In this document: positions 1-12,007 of the stretch, one piece after another
How the letters are laid out: each line of letters opens with the position of its first letter
Numbering within the stretch: position 1 is the stretch's first letter
Assembly (NCBI GenBank): GCA_013289855.1
Contig: JABCZD010000005.1
Location: forward strand, 124,001-188,000
DNA: 64,000 nt
From: Acidobacteriota bacterium
GTDB lineage: Bacteria > Acidobacteriota > Terriglobia > Acidiferrales > UBA7541
Direction: 5' to 3'
Notes under the pieces: generated by a model
Told to the model about the DNA's origin: nothing
The model's database searches: none
The model's input: the letters and a program-made list of their open reading frames with translations, nothing else
Translations under genes and position numbers: made by a program

Positions 1-2068
1 TATGCACAAACGCCACGCGCGCCGCGCGCACCGGATGCGTCTTGACGCCCGGCACCGCGCCCAGCGCGATAGCGTGGAGTCCGACGTCCGCAGCTGCTTG
101 ATCCAACTCCGCGCGACTAACGCCGCGAACTAAAAACGAACCGCGATTGAATTTCTTTCCGCCGCTTTCAAAGCTTTCTTCTGCGGCTTCGATGCTCGCG
201 CCTTTCAAGCGGTAACGCAGCGTGGCCATCGCTGGCTCGGCGTTGTTGTTGATGGCAAAAATCGCGCCGTCGCCTGTTACGCCGCCCGCAGCATGCACCT
301 CTGCCACACTCTTCATCGCTGCGTCGAGTACTTTCACGTCCGTCACGCGCGCCACTTGCACGCCGAATAGTTCGCCAAACGTCCAGCCTGTATCATCGTA
401 TGGCGTTTTCTGCGGGTCTTCCGGACTCCAATACTGGTGATCCAACAGCGCGTCCGCGATGCGCGAGTACGGTTGGTCCATGCGAATGACGTAGCTGCCC
501 GCGGGAAATTCGCGGGTCGTCGGGGCCTTCTCTGTCGATTCCTTCGCGTCGGTACTCTTGGTCTTCTTCTCGGAATCCTTGCTCGGTTTTTCTTTCTTTA
601 CCGGCAGCGCCACGGTGAATGCCGTGCTCGCTCGCGAAATCTCCACATCCTGCCTCTGCAACACGTGTAAAAGTTCCGCCTGCAATTCCGGGCGGGGATC
701 ATCTGCCGGCAGAACATACGCCGCCGGACCTTCGGCGCCGGGTTTGGTGATCGAGCGCTTGGCCTTGAGATAAAAATTCCTCAAAAACAACCGCTTGTTT
801 TCATTGAAATAATGCAGAGAGGTCAGCAAGCCGGTTTCTTCATAATTATTATTGTCGCGCTGCGACCACACGGCTTTTGGATACGGCGGATTCTGCCGGT
901 ACCACGTGCGCGAGTACTCTTCCGGCTCCAGCGTGCGCGTTTCCGTATCCGCTCCGCCGTTGCCGAATGTTTCGTATAGCCGGCTGATGCCGTTGTGCAT
1001 CGCGGCGATAAACATCAAATATCCCGGCGACCAGGTGTCGAAATCTCCGTGCGTAAATACTCCCGGCATGCCGAATTTGGTCATGTCCGCCACGTTGCGC
1101 GCGCCAATCATCTGCCATTCGTCCGCCAGGATCGGGTCGATCCACGCGTTGTACGGCCCATCGCCGACGGTGTTGTCATACAGGTATGGCACGGATTCGT
1201 GCAAATCGTGCAGCACCTGAGCTTTCCATCCCACGTAAGTGTTCAAAACGTTTTCTGTCAGCTTCAGGGTCACGCCCATGGCGTCGCGATTGTTGTCGTG
1301 CGCCACGTACTTGCCCCAATACATCAGCGGCGGATAGAAATCTTTCGGGTGCGACAAGTGCCATTTATAAATATCCACCATGCGATCCCGGCCATCGACT
1401 TCCACCACCGGCGTGATCAGCGTAATCGTTCCTTCGCGCACTTCGCGGATGTACGGGCTTTCATCGACCGCCAGACGATACGCCAATTCCATCAGCGCCG
1501 TCGGCGCTCCCGTTTCCGGGGAATGAATCGTGCCGGTTATGTAATAAACGGGCACGGCCTTGGCCACGATGCGATCCGCCTCTGCGTCATCCAACTTGAT
1601 CGTGCGCGGATCGGCTAGCTTCGCCAGTTGCGCACGATTGGCATCCAGATTCTTCAAATTTTCAGGAGATGAAATCGCCACCGCGATCATCTCTCGCCCT
1701 TCTTCCGTTTTCCCGATGGAGAAAACCTTCACGCGCGGGCTGGCTTTTTCCAGCAGGCGCATGTATTTGTAGACTTCCTCGGCGTAAGGGAGAATTCCGG
1801 GCGCGCCCGCCACATCTCCAAGCACCACCTCGGGCGTAGGAACCGTTTTCGAAGCCGGCAAATATTCCACCAGCGGCGAACTGAACGCTGGCTCGGTCGT
1901 ATATTTCTTGATCTTTGCGGTGTACGCGTCATCCACCGCTTGCTTGGGATCGCGCGCTGGCGCCGTTTCGTCCGCAGCCCAGGCGTTCGCAGCCAGCAAC
2001 GCCAGAACGGCCACCGAAAACACGCGGACAAAATAACCGCATCTATGCACGCGGGACACACGGATCAT
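1..2068 (-). CDS. M14-family zinc carboxypeptidase, exported (3' end off window)
   Basis: This is a large secreted peptidase whose C-terminus lies beyond the left edge; about 689 codons are visible. It opens with a hydrophobic signal peptide ending near AANAWA. The zinc-binding H-x-x-E motif is seen as HSPE at residues 182-185, in the context of a TGTIHSPETG core typical of M14 metallocarboxypeptidases. The family removes C-terminal residues from peptides using one Zn ion, so a periplasmic or extracellular scavenging role is likely. The ATG at 2066-2068 is preceded by GGGAGA at good distance. A Lys/Glu-rich linker follows the catalytic domain. It is the last visible gene of the leftward gyrB-gyrA-lactonase run, after a gap of 121 bp. 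The family call is firm; the substrate is unknown. Confidence 0.88.
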   Translation of the reverse strand, partial: MIRVSRVHRCGYFVRVFSVAVLALLAANAWAADETAPARDPKQAVDDAYTAKIKKYTTEPAFSSPLVEYLPASKTVPTPEVVLGDVAGAPGILPYAEEVYKYMRLLEKASPRVKVFSIGKTEEGREMIAVAISSPENLKNLDANRAQLAKLADPRTIKLDDAEADRIVAKAVPVYYITGTIHSPETGAPTALMELAYRLAVDESPYIREVREGTITLITPVVEVDGRDRMVDIYKWHLSHPKDFYPPLMYWGKYVAHDNNRDAMGVTLKLTENVLNTYVGWKAQVLHDLHESVPYLYDNTVGDGPYNAWIDPILADEWQMIGARNVADMTKFGMPGVFTHGDFDTWSPGYLMFIAAMHNGISRLYETFGNGGADTETRTLEPEEYSRTWYRQNPPYPKAVWSQRDNNNYEETGLLTSLHYFNENKRLFLRNFYLKAKRSITKPGAEGPAAYVLPADDPRPELQAELLHVLQRQDVEISRASTAFTVALPVKKEKPSKDSEKKTKSTDAKESTEKAPTTREFPAGSYVIRMDQPYSRIADALLDHQYWSPEDPQKTPYDDTGWTFGELFGVQVARVTDVKVLDAAMKSVAEVHAAGGVTGDGAIFAINNNAEPAMATLRYRLKGASIEAAEESFESGGKKFNRGSFLVRGVSRAELDQAAADVGLHAIALGAVPGVKTHPVRAARVAFVH

Positions 2069-2189
2069 AATATTTCTCCCAAAATTGATGAAGACGAAGG
2101 TCAAGATTGTAAACGTGGAATTGTAACGCACTACCAGGCAGAAGTTGCGGCCGCAATCTTATACGGGCGGCTTCTTTCGTCAGCACTCG

Positions 2190-3374
2190 TTAGTTCGCGC
2201 CGGCAAATGCAATGTCCACCGGAGCCGGCACTTCCAGCCGCTCGCCAGTGAACTCCAGCTCCCCGCTGTTCGCGTCGATGCGGAATACTTCGATGTCGTT
2301 CGATTCCTGATTGGCCACCAGCAGGAAATGTCCCGAAGGATCAATCACAAAGTTCCGCGGCGTTTTTCCCCGCGTTAGAAAATCTCCGATGGACGTTAAG
2401 ATTCCCGTTTTCGGCGCGATTGCAAAAATCGCGATGCTGTCGCGTCCCCGGTTCGAGACGTACAAGAATTTCCCGGAAGGGTGGATGGCGATTTCCGCGG
2501 TATCGTTCGGACCGTTGTAATCTCCCGGCAATGTGCCGATGGCCTGCTTGGCCTCCAACGTCCCGGCGGCCGCGTCGTAAGAAAAAACAGTGACTGTGGA
2601 CCCGAGCTCATTGGTCACATAGATAAATTTGCTGTTAGGACTGAACACCAAGTGCCGCGGACCCGCTCCCGGTTCCACTTTGGCGAACGGTGGATCATTC
2701 GGCGTGAGCGTGCCGCTGGAGGCGTCAAACTTGTCCACCAGCACTTCATCGAGCCCCAGATCGACTTCGAGCGCGTACCGATTATCAGGCGACGTCGCAA
2801 TCCAGTGCGCGTGCGGGCCTTCCTGTCGCGCTTCAATCACGCCGTGGCCCTGATGCTGCTCCAGCGCGGACGCCGCGCCGAGCTTTCCATCCGCGCCAAG
2901 CGGAAAAATGGCCACGCTTCCGCCAGTGTAGTTCGCCACAAGAAGATATTTTCCGGTCTTGTCGAACGTAACGAAACACGGATCGGCTCCGCCCGAAGCC
3001 ACCTGATTCAGTAGCGTCAATTTCCCGCTGCTTCGGTCGATCGCGAACGCGCTCACGGCTCCGCTCTTCGCTCCCTCGTAATTCCCCACTTCGTTTACCG
3101 CGTACAAATACTTTCCGCCGGCATCAACGGCTACGAAGGAAGGATCCACGGATTCGGCCGCGACCGCCAATGCGGACAACTTCCCGCTGTGCTCGTCAAA
3201 TCGCAGCGAGTAAATTCCCTTGCTCGCGGATTTGCTCGTGTACGTCCCGACGAATACCAGCTCAGACCCTTTGGGTTTCGGCGCAGGCGCGGACCAGCCT
3301 GTTCCCGCGAGAAATCCGCTCACCGCCGTAGCTATAACAAGCGTCGCGATGCTCTTTGCCAGACTTCTTTTCAT
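2190..3374 (-). CDS. Exported 7-bladed beta-propeller lactonase-family protein
   Basis: A 394-residue protein resembling the lactonase/6-phosphogluconolactonase family (YbhE/Pgl-like 7-bladed propeller, PF10282). After a signal peptide (MKRSLAKS start, hydrophobic stretch, cut near GWSAPAP) it carries the family pattern FVGTYTS and repeated blades with motifs such as YLYAVNE, YLLVANYTGG, FIYVTNELG and FLYVSNRGRDS. The ATG at 3372-3374 was chosen because it begins the signal peptide and avoids overlap with gyrA, which ends at 3412; the Shine-Dalgarno there is weak. The gap of 37 bp suggests read-through from gyrA. Cytosolic Pgl hydrolyses 6-phosphogluconolactone; an exported member more likely acts on other lactones or only binds, so the function is inferred. 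Confidence 0.85.
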   Translation of the reverse strand: MKRSLAKSIATLVIATAVSGFLAGTGWSAPAPKPKGSELVFVGTYTSKSASKGIYSLRFDEHSGKLSALAVAAESVDPSFVAVDAGGKYLYAVNEVGNYEGAKSGAVSAFAIDRSSGKLTLLNQVASGGADPCFVTFDKTGKYLLVANYTGGSVAIFPLGADGKLGAASALEQHQGHGVIEARQEGPHAHWIATSPDNRYALEVDLGLDEVLVDKFDASSGTLTPNDPPFAKVEPGAGPRHLVFSPNSKFIYVTNELGSTVTVFSYDAAAGTLEAKQAIGTLPGDYNGPNDTAEIAIHPSGKFLYVSNRGRDSIAIFAIAPKTGILTSIGDFLTRGKTPRNFVIDPSGHFLLVANQESNDIEVFRIDANSGELEFTGERLEVPAPVDIAFAGAN

Positions 3375-3411
3375 GAGCCCAGTCCCCGATTCCCCGTTGC
3401 AGTAAATACGT

Positions 3412-6075
3412 TTACTTCTTTTCTTCTTCCGACTCTTCCTGCAATACCGCCGCGGCCGCCACGCTATCGTCGTCATCCAGCCGCAACAATCGCACGCCTT
3501 GCGTGGAGCGGCCGGCTTCGCGAATTTCGTTGGCGTGCACGCGGATTACTTTTCCGTTGTGCGTGATAATCATCACGTCGGATTCCTCGGTTACCTGTAG
3601 CGTCGCGATCACTGAACCATTGCGGTCGGTGGTCTTCATGTTGACCACGCCCTTGCCGCCGCGCGAAGTGATGCGGTATTCCGCTAGCGGTGTGCGCTTG
3701 CCGAAACCCTTCTCCGCCACCGTAAGCATCAACGTGGTCAACGATTCCTTGATGTGCTCGTTTTCCAGCTCTTCGAGATTCTGCGTCTCCTGCTTGTGCT
3801 CGTTCTTTATGATCTCGAAGTCCGGCGTCACGGCGTCCATGCTCACCACGTAGTCGCCCTTGTCCAAGTCCATGCCGTTCACACCGCCGGCATTTCTGCC
3901 CATCGCGCGGACTTCCGTTTCGCGGAACAAGATTGCCTGGCCCTCGTGGCTGGCCAGGAAAATCATTTTCTTTCCGTCGGTCAGCGTGGCGCCCACCAAT
4001 TCATCCGAACCATCCAGGTTAATCGCGATGATTCCGCTCGACCGCGGATTGGAAAATTCCGCGAGCGCGCATTTCTTCACCGTGCCGCTCTTGGTCGCCA
4101 AAAACACAAACGTGTCCGCGGCTTCTAGATCGCGCGCCGCCACCAGCGCCGTCAGCTTTTCGTCTTCCTGGAATTTCACCAGGCTCGAAATCGCCTTGCC
4201 CCGCGTGGCTGCCGCCGCTTCCGGCAATTCATATACTTTCTGCCAGTACACTCGGCCCTTGGACGTGAACAGCAAAATGTAGCTGTGCGCCGAAGCGATA
4301 AACAGATACTCGACGAAGTCCTCTTCCTTGGTCTTCGCTCCAATGCGCCCCTTGCCGCCGCGCGATTGGTGCCGGTACGTGTCCGCTGCCGTGCGCTTGA
4401 TGTAACCGGCGTGGCTCACGGTGATCAGCATTTCGGTATCGGCGATCAGGTCTTCGAGTTTTATTTCGTCGACCTTGTCCACAATCTGCGTGCGCCGGTC
4501 GTCGCCGTACGCCTTGTGGACCTCGCGTAATTCCGCCGTGATCACCTGCTTGAGCTTCTTTTCGCTGCTTAGGATTTCCTGCAACTCGGCAATTAGTTCC
4601 CGGATGGACTTTAATTCTTTGAGAATGTCATCGATAGAGAGTTGTGTCAGCCGATGCAACTGCAATTCCAGGATAGCGTCGATCTGCGCGTAGCTGAGTC
4701 CCAGGGTGTTGTCGCGGCTGATGGCCGCAAGTTCCGGCGCGCCCTGAAAGCGATACTTCCGGCCGTCCAGCTTTACGCCTTCCAGCTTGCGAGACTTGCC
4801 GTTCTCCGTGATGGTCACATCCTGCTCGGTGAAATATTTAAACAGGTTTTCTTTGGCGTCTGCGCGACTGGAGGATCCGCGAATGATACGAATCACATTG
4901 TCCAGGTGATCCAGCGCGATCTGGTAGCCCACTAAAATGTGTTCGCGCTGTTCCGCCTTCTGCAACTCGAAAATCGTGCGCCGCCGCACCACTTCCGCGC
5001 GGTGCTCGATGAACAGCTTGATCATCGGGATCAGGCCCAGCTCGCGCGGTTGCCCGGCCACGATGGAGAGCAGGATCATGCCGAACGATTCCTGCATCTG
5101 CGTCTGCTTGAAAAGATTGTTCAAAATAAGCTGCGATTCTTCGCCGCGCTTCAGCTCGATGACGATGCGCATGCCTTCGCGAGAGGATTCATCGCGTACG
5201 TCGGAAATGCCTTCGATCTTTTTGTTCTGCACCAGTTCGGCAATACGCTCGATCAAGCGCGATTTATTTACCTGGTAAGGAATCTCGGTGATGACGATGT
5301 TTTCGCGGTCCTTGCTCGCTTCTTCGATAGCTGCCTTGGCGCGCATCATGAAGCTGCCGCGCCCCGTGCGATACGCGGCTTCGATGCCTTCGCGCCCAGC
5401 AATGTACGCGCCCGTCGGAAAGTCCGGCCCGGGCACGATCTTCATAATCTCTTTCAGCGGCGTATCCGGTTTGTCGATCAACACAATCGCGGCTTCCACG
5501 ATTTCCCGCAAATTGTGCGGCGGAATGTTGGTGGCCATGCCCACGGCGATACCGCTCGCGCCGTTGACCAGCAAATTAGGAATACGCGACGGCAATACCA
5601 CCGGCTCTTCGCGGGTCTGATCGAAGTTCGGAATGAAATCGACGGTCTCTTTTTCCAGATCGGCGAGAATGTCTTCAGAAATCTTGGCTAGTCTTGCTTC
5701 CGTATACCGCATGGCCGCGGGTGGATCGCCGTCCACCGAACCAAAATTTCCCTGCCCATCGATCAGTGGCGCACGCATATTGAAATCCTGCGCCAGCCGC
5801 ACCAGCGCGGGATAAATCACCGCCTCACCGTGCGGGTGATAGTTGCCGGATGTATCGCCGCAAATCTTCGCGCACTTGCGATAGCCGCGATTGGACGCCA
5901 GGCCCAAATCGTTCATGGCCACCAGGATGCGCCGCTGTACCGGCTTCAATCCGTCGCGCACATCGGGCAGCGCGCGCGCGATGATCACGCTCATCGCGTA
6001 GTCGAGATATGACTTCTTCATCTCGGCTTCAATATCGATCGGCAGCAATATAGATGTGTTTTTCTCGTCCGCCAT
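3412..6075 (-). CDS. gyrA: DNA gyrase subunit A
   Basis: GyrA (887 aa) is the DNA-breaking and religating subunit of the A2B2 gyrase that introduces negative supercoils. The N-terminal breakage-reunion domain has the active-site tyrosine Y124 in AAMRYTEARL, and the C-terminal DNA-wrapping domain contains a GyrA-box-like SRGGKG near residue 570 and a second SRGGKG near 795. The quinolone-resistance-determining stretch reads HPHGEAVIYP (residues 80-89): the positions matching E. coli Ser83 and Asp87 are Ala85 and Pro89. The C-terminus is an acidic tail. It lies 40 bp after a small ORF that separates it from gyrB, so all three are probably co-transcribed leftwards. Confidence 0.98.
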   Translation of the reverse strand: MADEKNTSILLPIDIEAEMKKSYLDYAMSVIIARALPDVRDGLKPVQRRILVAMNDLGLASNRGYRKCAKICGDTSGNYHPHGEAVIYPALVRLAQDFNMRAPLIDGQGNFGSVDGDPPAAMRYTEARLAKISEDILADLEKETVDFIPNFDQTREEPVVLPSRIPNLLVNGASGIAVGMATNIPPHNLREIVEAAIVLIDKPDTPLKEIMKIVPGPDFPTGAYIAGREGIEAAYRTGRGSFMMRAKAAIEEASKDRENIVITEIPYQVNKSRLIERIAELVQNKKIEGISDVRDESSREGMRIVIELKRGEESQLILNNLFKQTQMQESFGMILLSIVAGQPRELGLIPMIKLFIEHRAEVVRRRTIFELQKAEQREHILVGYQIALDHLDNVIRIIRGSSSRADAKENLFKYFTEQDVTITENGKSRKLEGVKLDGRKYRFQGAPELAAISRDNTLGLSYAQIDAILELQLHRLTQLSIDDILKELKSIRELIAELQEILSSEKKLKQVITAELREVHKAYGDDRRTQIVDKVDEIKLEDLIADTEMLITVSHAGYIKRTAADTYRHQSRGGKGRIGAKTKEEDFVEYLFIASAHSYILLFTSKGRVYWQKVYELPEAAAATRGKAISSLVKFQEDEKLTALVAARDLEAADTFVFLATKSGTVKKCALAEFSNPRSSGIIAINLDGSDELVGATLTDGKKMIFLASHEGQAILFRETEVRAMGRNAGGVNGMDLDKGDYVVSMDAVTPDFEIIKNEHKQETQNLEELENEHIKESLTTLMLTVAEKGFGKRTPLAEYRITSRGGKGVVNMKTTDRNGSVIATLQVTEESDVMIITHNGKVIRVHANEIREAGRSTQGVRLLRLDDDDSVAAAAVLQEESEEEKK

Positions 6076-6115
6076 GTGTCCTTATTCCCTCAGATCTTTT
6101 TAATCGGTCCGCATT

Positions 6116-6400
6116 TCACCCGGAATTTCGTTTCGCCGCATGTTCCTGTACGTAGGCTTTCACCGTATCGAAAGCGTCCGCCGCATTGGTAAAACGGCGA
6201 GCGGCGAAAAATTCCTCCGCCTGCTTAACGAATGCATCGCGTTCCGTATCGTCAGCAAACTCGATCGCCACACCGCGTTCGTTGTCCGGCTTAGCTGTTG
6301 GCGAAGCGCGAAACTCACTGCAACTCAGTCCGCGCAGCCCGGGCAATGTCGTCCAGCCAAATTGATACAGCATGCAAATTTCCACACCCTGCGCGTTCAT
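6116..6400 (-). CDS. Small hypothetical protein between gyrB and gyrA
   Basis: An ORF of 94 codons that fills the gap between gyrB (ends 6421) and gyrA (starts 6075), spaced 20 and 40 bp from them, in the same direction. The product has no recognised domain. The second half is a plausible amphipathic helical region rich in Ala, Glu and Phe (DDTERDAF, EEFFAARRFTNAADAF). An internal ATG at residue 10 could be the true start. It is supported by tight spacing and coding-like composition rather than homology. A role in gyrase biology is only guilt by association. Confidence 0.5.
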   Translation of the reverse strand: MNAQGVEICMLYQFGWTTLPGLRGLSCSEFRASPTAKPDNERGVAIEFADDTERDAFVKQAEEFFAARRFTNAADAFDTVKAYVQEHAAKRNSG

Positions 6401-6420
6401 ACCGCGCGACGCACATTTAC

Positions 6421-9422
<3,002 letters not shown>

Positions 9423-10535
9423 TCAGATGCGCATGGGCATGATGATGTAGCGATAGCGATACGATTCGTCGGCCAGCGGGCGCATTTGACCGGCGGACTG
9501 TTCGTCCTTAAGCTCAATACTGATCGGTCCGTCCGCGGCAGCGGCCAGAAAATCCAGCATGTACGTAGAATTAAAACCAATCGAGATTGGATCGCCTTTG
9601 TATTCCTTCTCGATATTCTCTTTGGCTTCCCCATACTCCGGGCTGGACGCGGAAATTTCGATGCCTTCCGGCGAAACCGCCAGCTTAACTGCGTGCGACC
9701 GCTGATCGGCCAACTGCGAAACGCGGCGCACCGCATCGCTCAGTTCAGAGCGTTCGATCACCACACTCTTGTTGTTGTCGCGCGGGAGCACGGCTTCATA
9801 GTTCGGGAATTGTCCAGTGAGAATCCGAGAAATCAGCAACCGATGGCCAACCTGGAAAAACAAATGGCTTTCGTCCTTTGCGAAATCGATTTGCGCATCA
9901 GCACCGGTGGCGCTGGAAAGTTTCTCCACTTCGTCCATGGCCTTCTTGGGAATCAGCACGCGCACTTCGCCGTTAAGGCCCGCAAGCTTCTGATCGGTTT
10001 CAGCTAACGCCAACCGGTGGCCGTCCGTGGCCACCATCGCCAAAGTGTCGGGCTTGAGAATCAGCAAACCCCCATTCAGCGTGTAGCGAGACTCCTCCAT
10101 CGATATCGCAAATTTTGTTTTGCCAATCAAACTTTCGATGGTTGCGGCAGGAATCTTCACCAGCACGTGGGGCATCACGGGAAGCGCTGGGAAATTTTCC
10201 TTCGCCATTCCCACCAGCTTATATTTCTTCTTATCACTCACAACTTCAACCCAGTGATTGTCGAGAAGCTTAATCTTGATTTCGCCTTCCGGGAGTAAGC
10301 GCACCAGTTCTAGCAGTTTTTTTGCGGGGATGGTGCCGGCGCCCTCTTTCTTAATTTTGGCCTCGCAAGACGTGCGGATGCTGAGCTCTAGATCCGTGGC
10401 GGTAATCGTGAGTTGCGTACCCTTCGCTTCGACCAGCAGATTGGACAATATCGGTATGGTGGTCTTGCGTTCGACGACGCCTTGCGTGGTGCTAAGTTCG
10501 TTCAGAAGCGCGGACTTTGTAACGCTGAATTCCAT
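9423..10535 (-). CDS. dnaN: DNA polymerase III beta subunit (sliding clamp)
   Basis: DnaN (370 aa) forms the dimeric ring that tethers DNA polymerase III to DNA. Family features are the N-terminal ERKTTIPILSNLLVEAKG, the central LALAETD block, and the C-terminal RYRYIIMPMRI, the usual clamp ending. The ATG at 10533-10535 (MEFSV) matches the normal family start and has GAGGATC about 10 nt upstream. A further in-frame ATG at 10574 has a stronger GAGGT signal and would add 13 residues, so the start is not certain. Its upstream region contains DnaA-box-like sites. Confidence 0.97.
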   Translation of the reverse strand: MEFSVTKSALLNELSTTQGVVERKTTIPILSNLLVEAKGTQLTITATDLELSIRTSCEAKIKKEGAGTIPAKKLLELVRLLPEGEIKIKLLDNHWVEVVSDKKKYKLVGMAKENFPALPVMPHVLVKIPAATIESLIGKTKFAISMEESRYTLNGGLLILKPDTLAMVATDGHRLALAETDQKLAGLNGEVRVLIPKKAMDEVEKLSSATGADAQIDFAKDESHLFFQVGHRLLISRILTGQFPNYEAVLPRDNNKSVVIERSELSDAVRRVSQLADQRSHAVKLAVSPEGIEISASSPEYGEAKENIEKEYKGDPISIGFNSTYMLDFLAAAADGPISIELKDEQSAGQMRPLADESYRYRYIIMPMRI

Positions 10536-10574
10536 CGATTGGTGATCCTCGCGTGCCGTTCCAGGTGCGGTCAT

Positions 10575-11118
10575 TCGTTTACCTCGTGAACCTTACCGCT
10601 GACGTACTTTACTCGCTTTTTGCGAAAGACGAAAGGCTTGGGAGTGAATCCACGCTGTGGAAATGAGTGGGAAAGGTGAGTTTGACCAAATCGCACTTTC
10701 TGAGACCCGATCACGACTACATAATTCATTCCTAAAACTCAGCATGTTTCCCACAGCAATAAGCAACTGACAAGCGATTTGTATTTTGGCGGAAGAAACA
10801 AATTCAGAAGATTGTTGTTGTGATGATCGTTGTGGAGATGTGGAAAGCTTCGCAACGCACAGTGAACACTATGGGATCTGTGTAAGCGGCGAATGTGGCG
10901 GATTGTGAGTAAGTCGGAAAAGGAGACGTATTTTGCTTGGTGGCGCGAAACTAACTTTCCCCATACACAAGTTGCAACAGAATTTCCGCAGATTTTACGG
11001 CTGTTGTCCACAGCGATCGTGCGTAGAAGAATGTTGCGCACAGCCGACACAACTAAGTAGCTTGTTCCACATCCAACGTACGGCAAAATAGAGTGGAGCA
11101 GTTTTTGCTGAGGTGCTT
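10575..11118. other. Candidate oriC half: DnaA-box cluster between dnaN and the SDR gene
   Basis: A gene-free 544 bp interval between divergent dnaN and an SDR gene. It carries at least six 9-mers close to the DnaA box TTATCCACA on either strand: 10656-10664, 10747-10755, 10831-10839, 10839-10847, 11004-11012 (TTGTCCACA, one mismatch) and 11063-11071. The stretch 10735-10830 is AT-rich relative to its surroundings. Position next to dnaN and near dnaA fits a bacterial origin. A strand-skew calculation was not possible here. Confidence 0.6.
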
Positions 11119-11832
11119 ATGGCAACGATGTTGGTCACAGGTGCGAGCCGTGGGATCGGGCTGGAGTTGGCGCGGCAGTATGCCGCGGACAATTGGCAAG
11201 TGGTGGCCACGGCGCGAAGGCCAGAGCAGTCTAGTGATTTGGGCAAACTGGTAAAGCAGCATGGCGCAAGCGTGCAACTGCACGCGCTCGACGTCACCAG
11301 CGACGACTCGATCCAGATCCTCGTCGACACTCTGAAAGGCCGCGCGATCGATTTGCTGGTGAACAACGCCGGCATCTACCCACGTGAAGGAACGCACGTC
11401 GGGCAACTGGACTTCGACTCCTGGGGCGACACCCTCGACACCAATCTGTTCGGCGTCTTGCGCGTCACAGAGGCACTGCTCGAGAATATTGCGCAAAGCG
11501 AGCGCAAACAGATCGTGGCCATCAGCAGCGCCATGGGCTCGTTACACGGCGCGGTGGGCCGCTCCGTGGAGCAGTCCGGAACCTCCTACCAATACCGCAC
11601 CAGCAAAACCGCCCTAAACATGGCCATGCTGATTTTGTCCAAGGAATTGGCGCCGCGGGGAATTTCCGTAGTGATGATTACTCCGGGTTGGGTGAAAACG
11701 GAGATGGGTGGCGCTGGCGCGGCTATCTCGCCGCAAGTAAGCGTGGCGGGAATAAAGAAAGTTCTGGATACTGGCCGCATGGATATCTCGGGGAAATTCT
11801 TGAGTTACGACGGCAGCACATGTCCCTGGTGA
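11119..11832 (+). CDS. Short-chain dehydrogenase/reductase, C-factor-like
   Basis: A classical SDR of 237 aa. It has the Rossmann nucleotide-binding motif TGASRGIG at the N-terminus, the structural LVNNAG motif, the active-site serine in AISSAMGS, and the catalytic Tyr-x3-Lys in YRTSK. Overall it resembles the C-factor (CsgA-like) SDR group, which use NAD(P)(H) as cofactor; the substrate is not predictable. The ATG at 11119 follows GAGGTG closely; a GTG two codons earlier is possible. It is remarkable for its position: it is the only plus-strand gene between dnaA and dnaN, and probably uses a promoter inside the origin region. It ends opposite dnaA, sharing the hairpin at 11918-11951. Confidence 0.9.
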   Translation: MATMLVTGASRGIGLELARQYAADNWQVVATARRPEQSSDLGKLVKQHGASVQLHALDVTSDDSIQILVDTLKGRAIDLLVNNAGIYPREGTHVGQLDFDSWGDTLDTNLFGVLRVTEALLENIAQSERKQIVAISSAMGSLHGAVGRSVEQSGTSYQYRTSKTALNMAMLILSKELAPRGISVVMITPGWVKTEMGGAGAAISPQVSVAGIKKVLDTGRMDISGKFLSYDGSTCPW

Positions 11833-11917
11833 CCTGATATGGTGCTGCGTCGTTTCCACGGGAAGCCGTGCGCGACATTACTCGATGCGATGCGGCAGAG
11901 ATCCTTCACGTAACGAC

Positions 11918-11951
11918 AATCGCCTGGTGCGGGACAGTGCATCAGGCGATT
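11918..11951. terminator. Hairpin between convergent SDR gene and dnaA
   Basis: A perfect 9-bp inverted repeat (AATCGCCTG / CAGGCGATT) with a 16-nt loop sits between the convergent stop codons. On the plus strand it is followed by TTTTGCTT, so termination of the SDR transcript is the simpler reading. It may also act on dnaA transcripts. Confidence 0.55.
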
Positions 11952-12007
11952 TTGCTTCTGCGGGGAAACTACTGACGCCCTATGGTGATACAACTATCGC
12001 GATGCGA

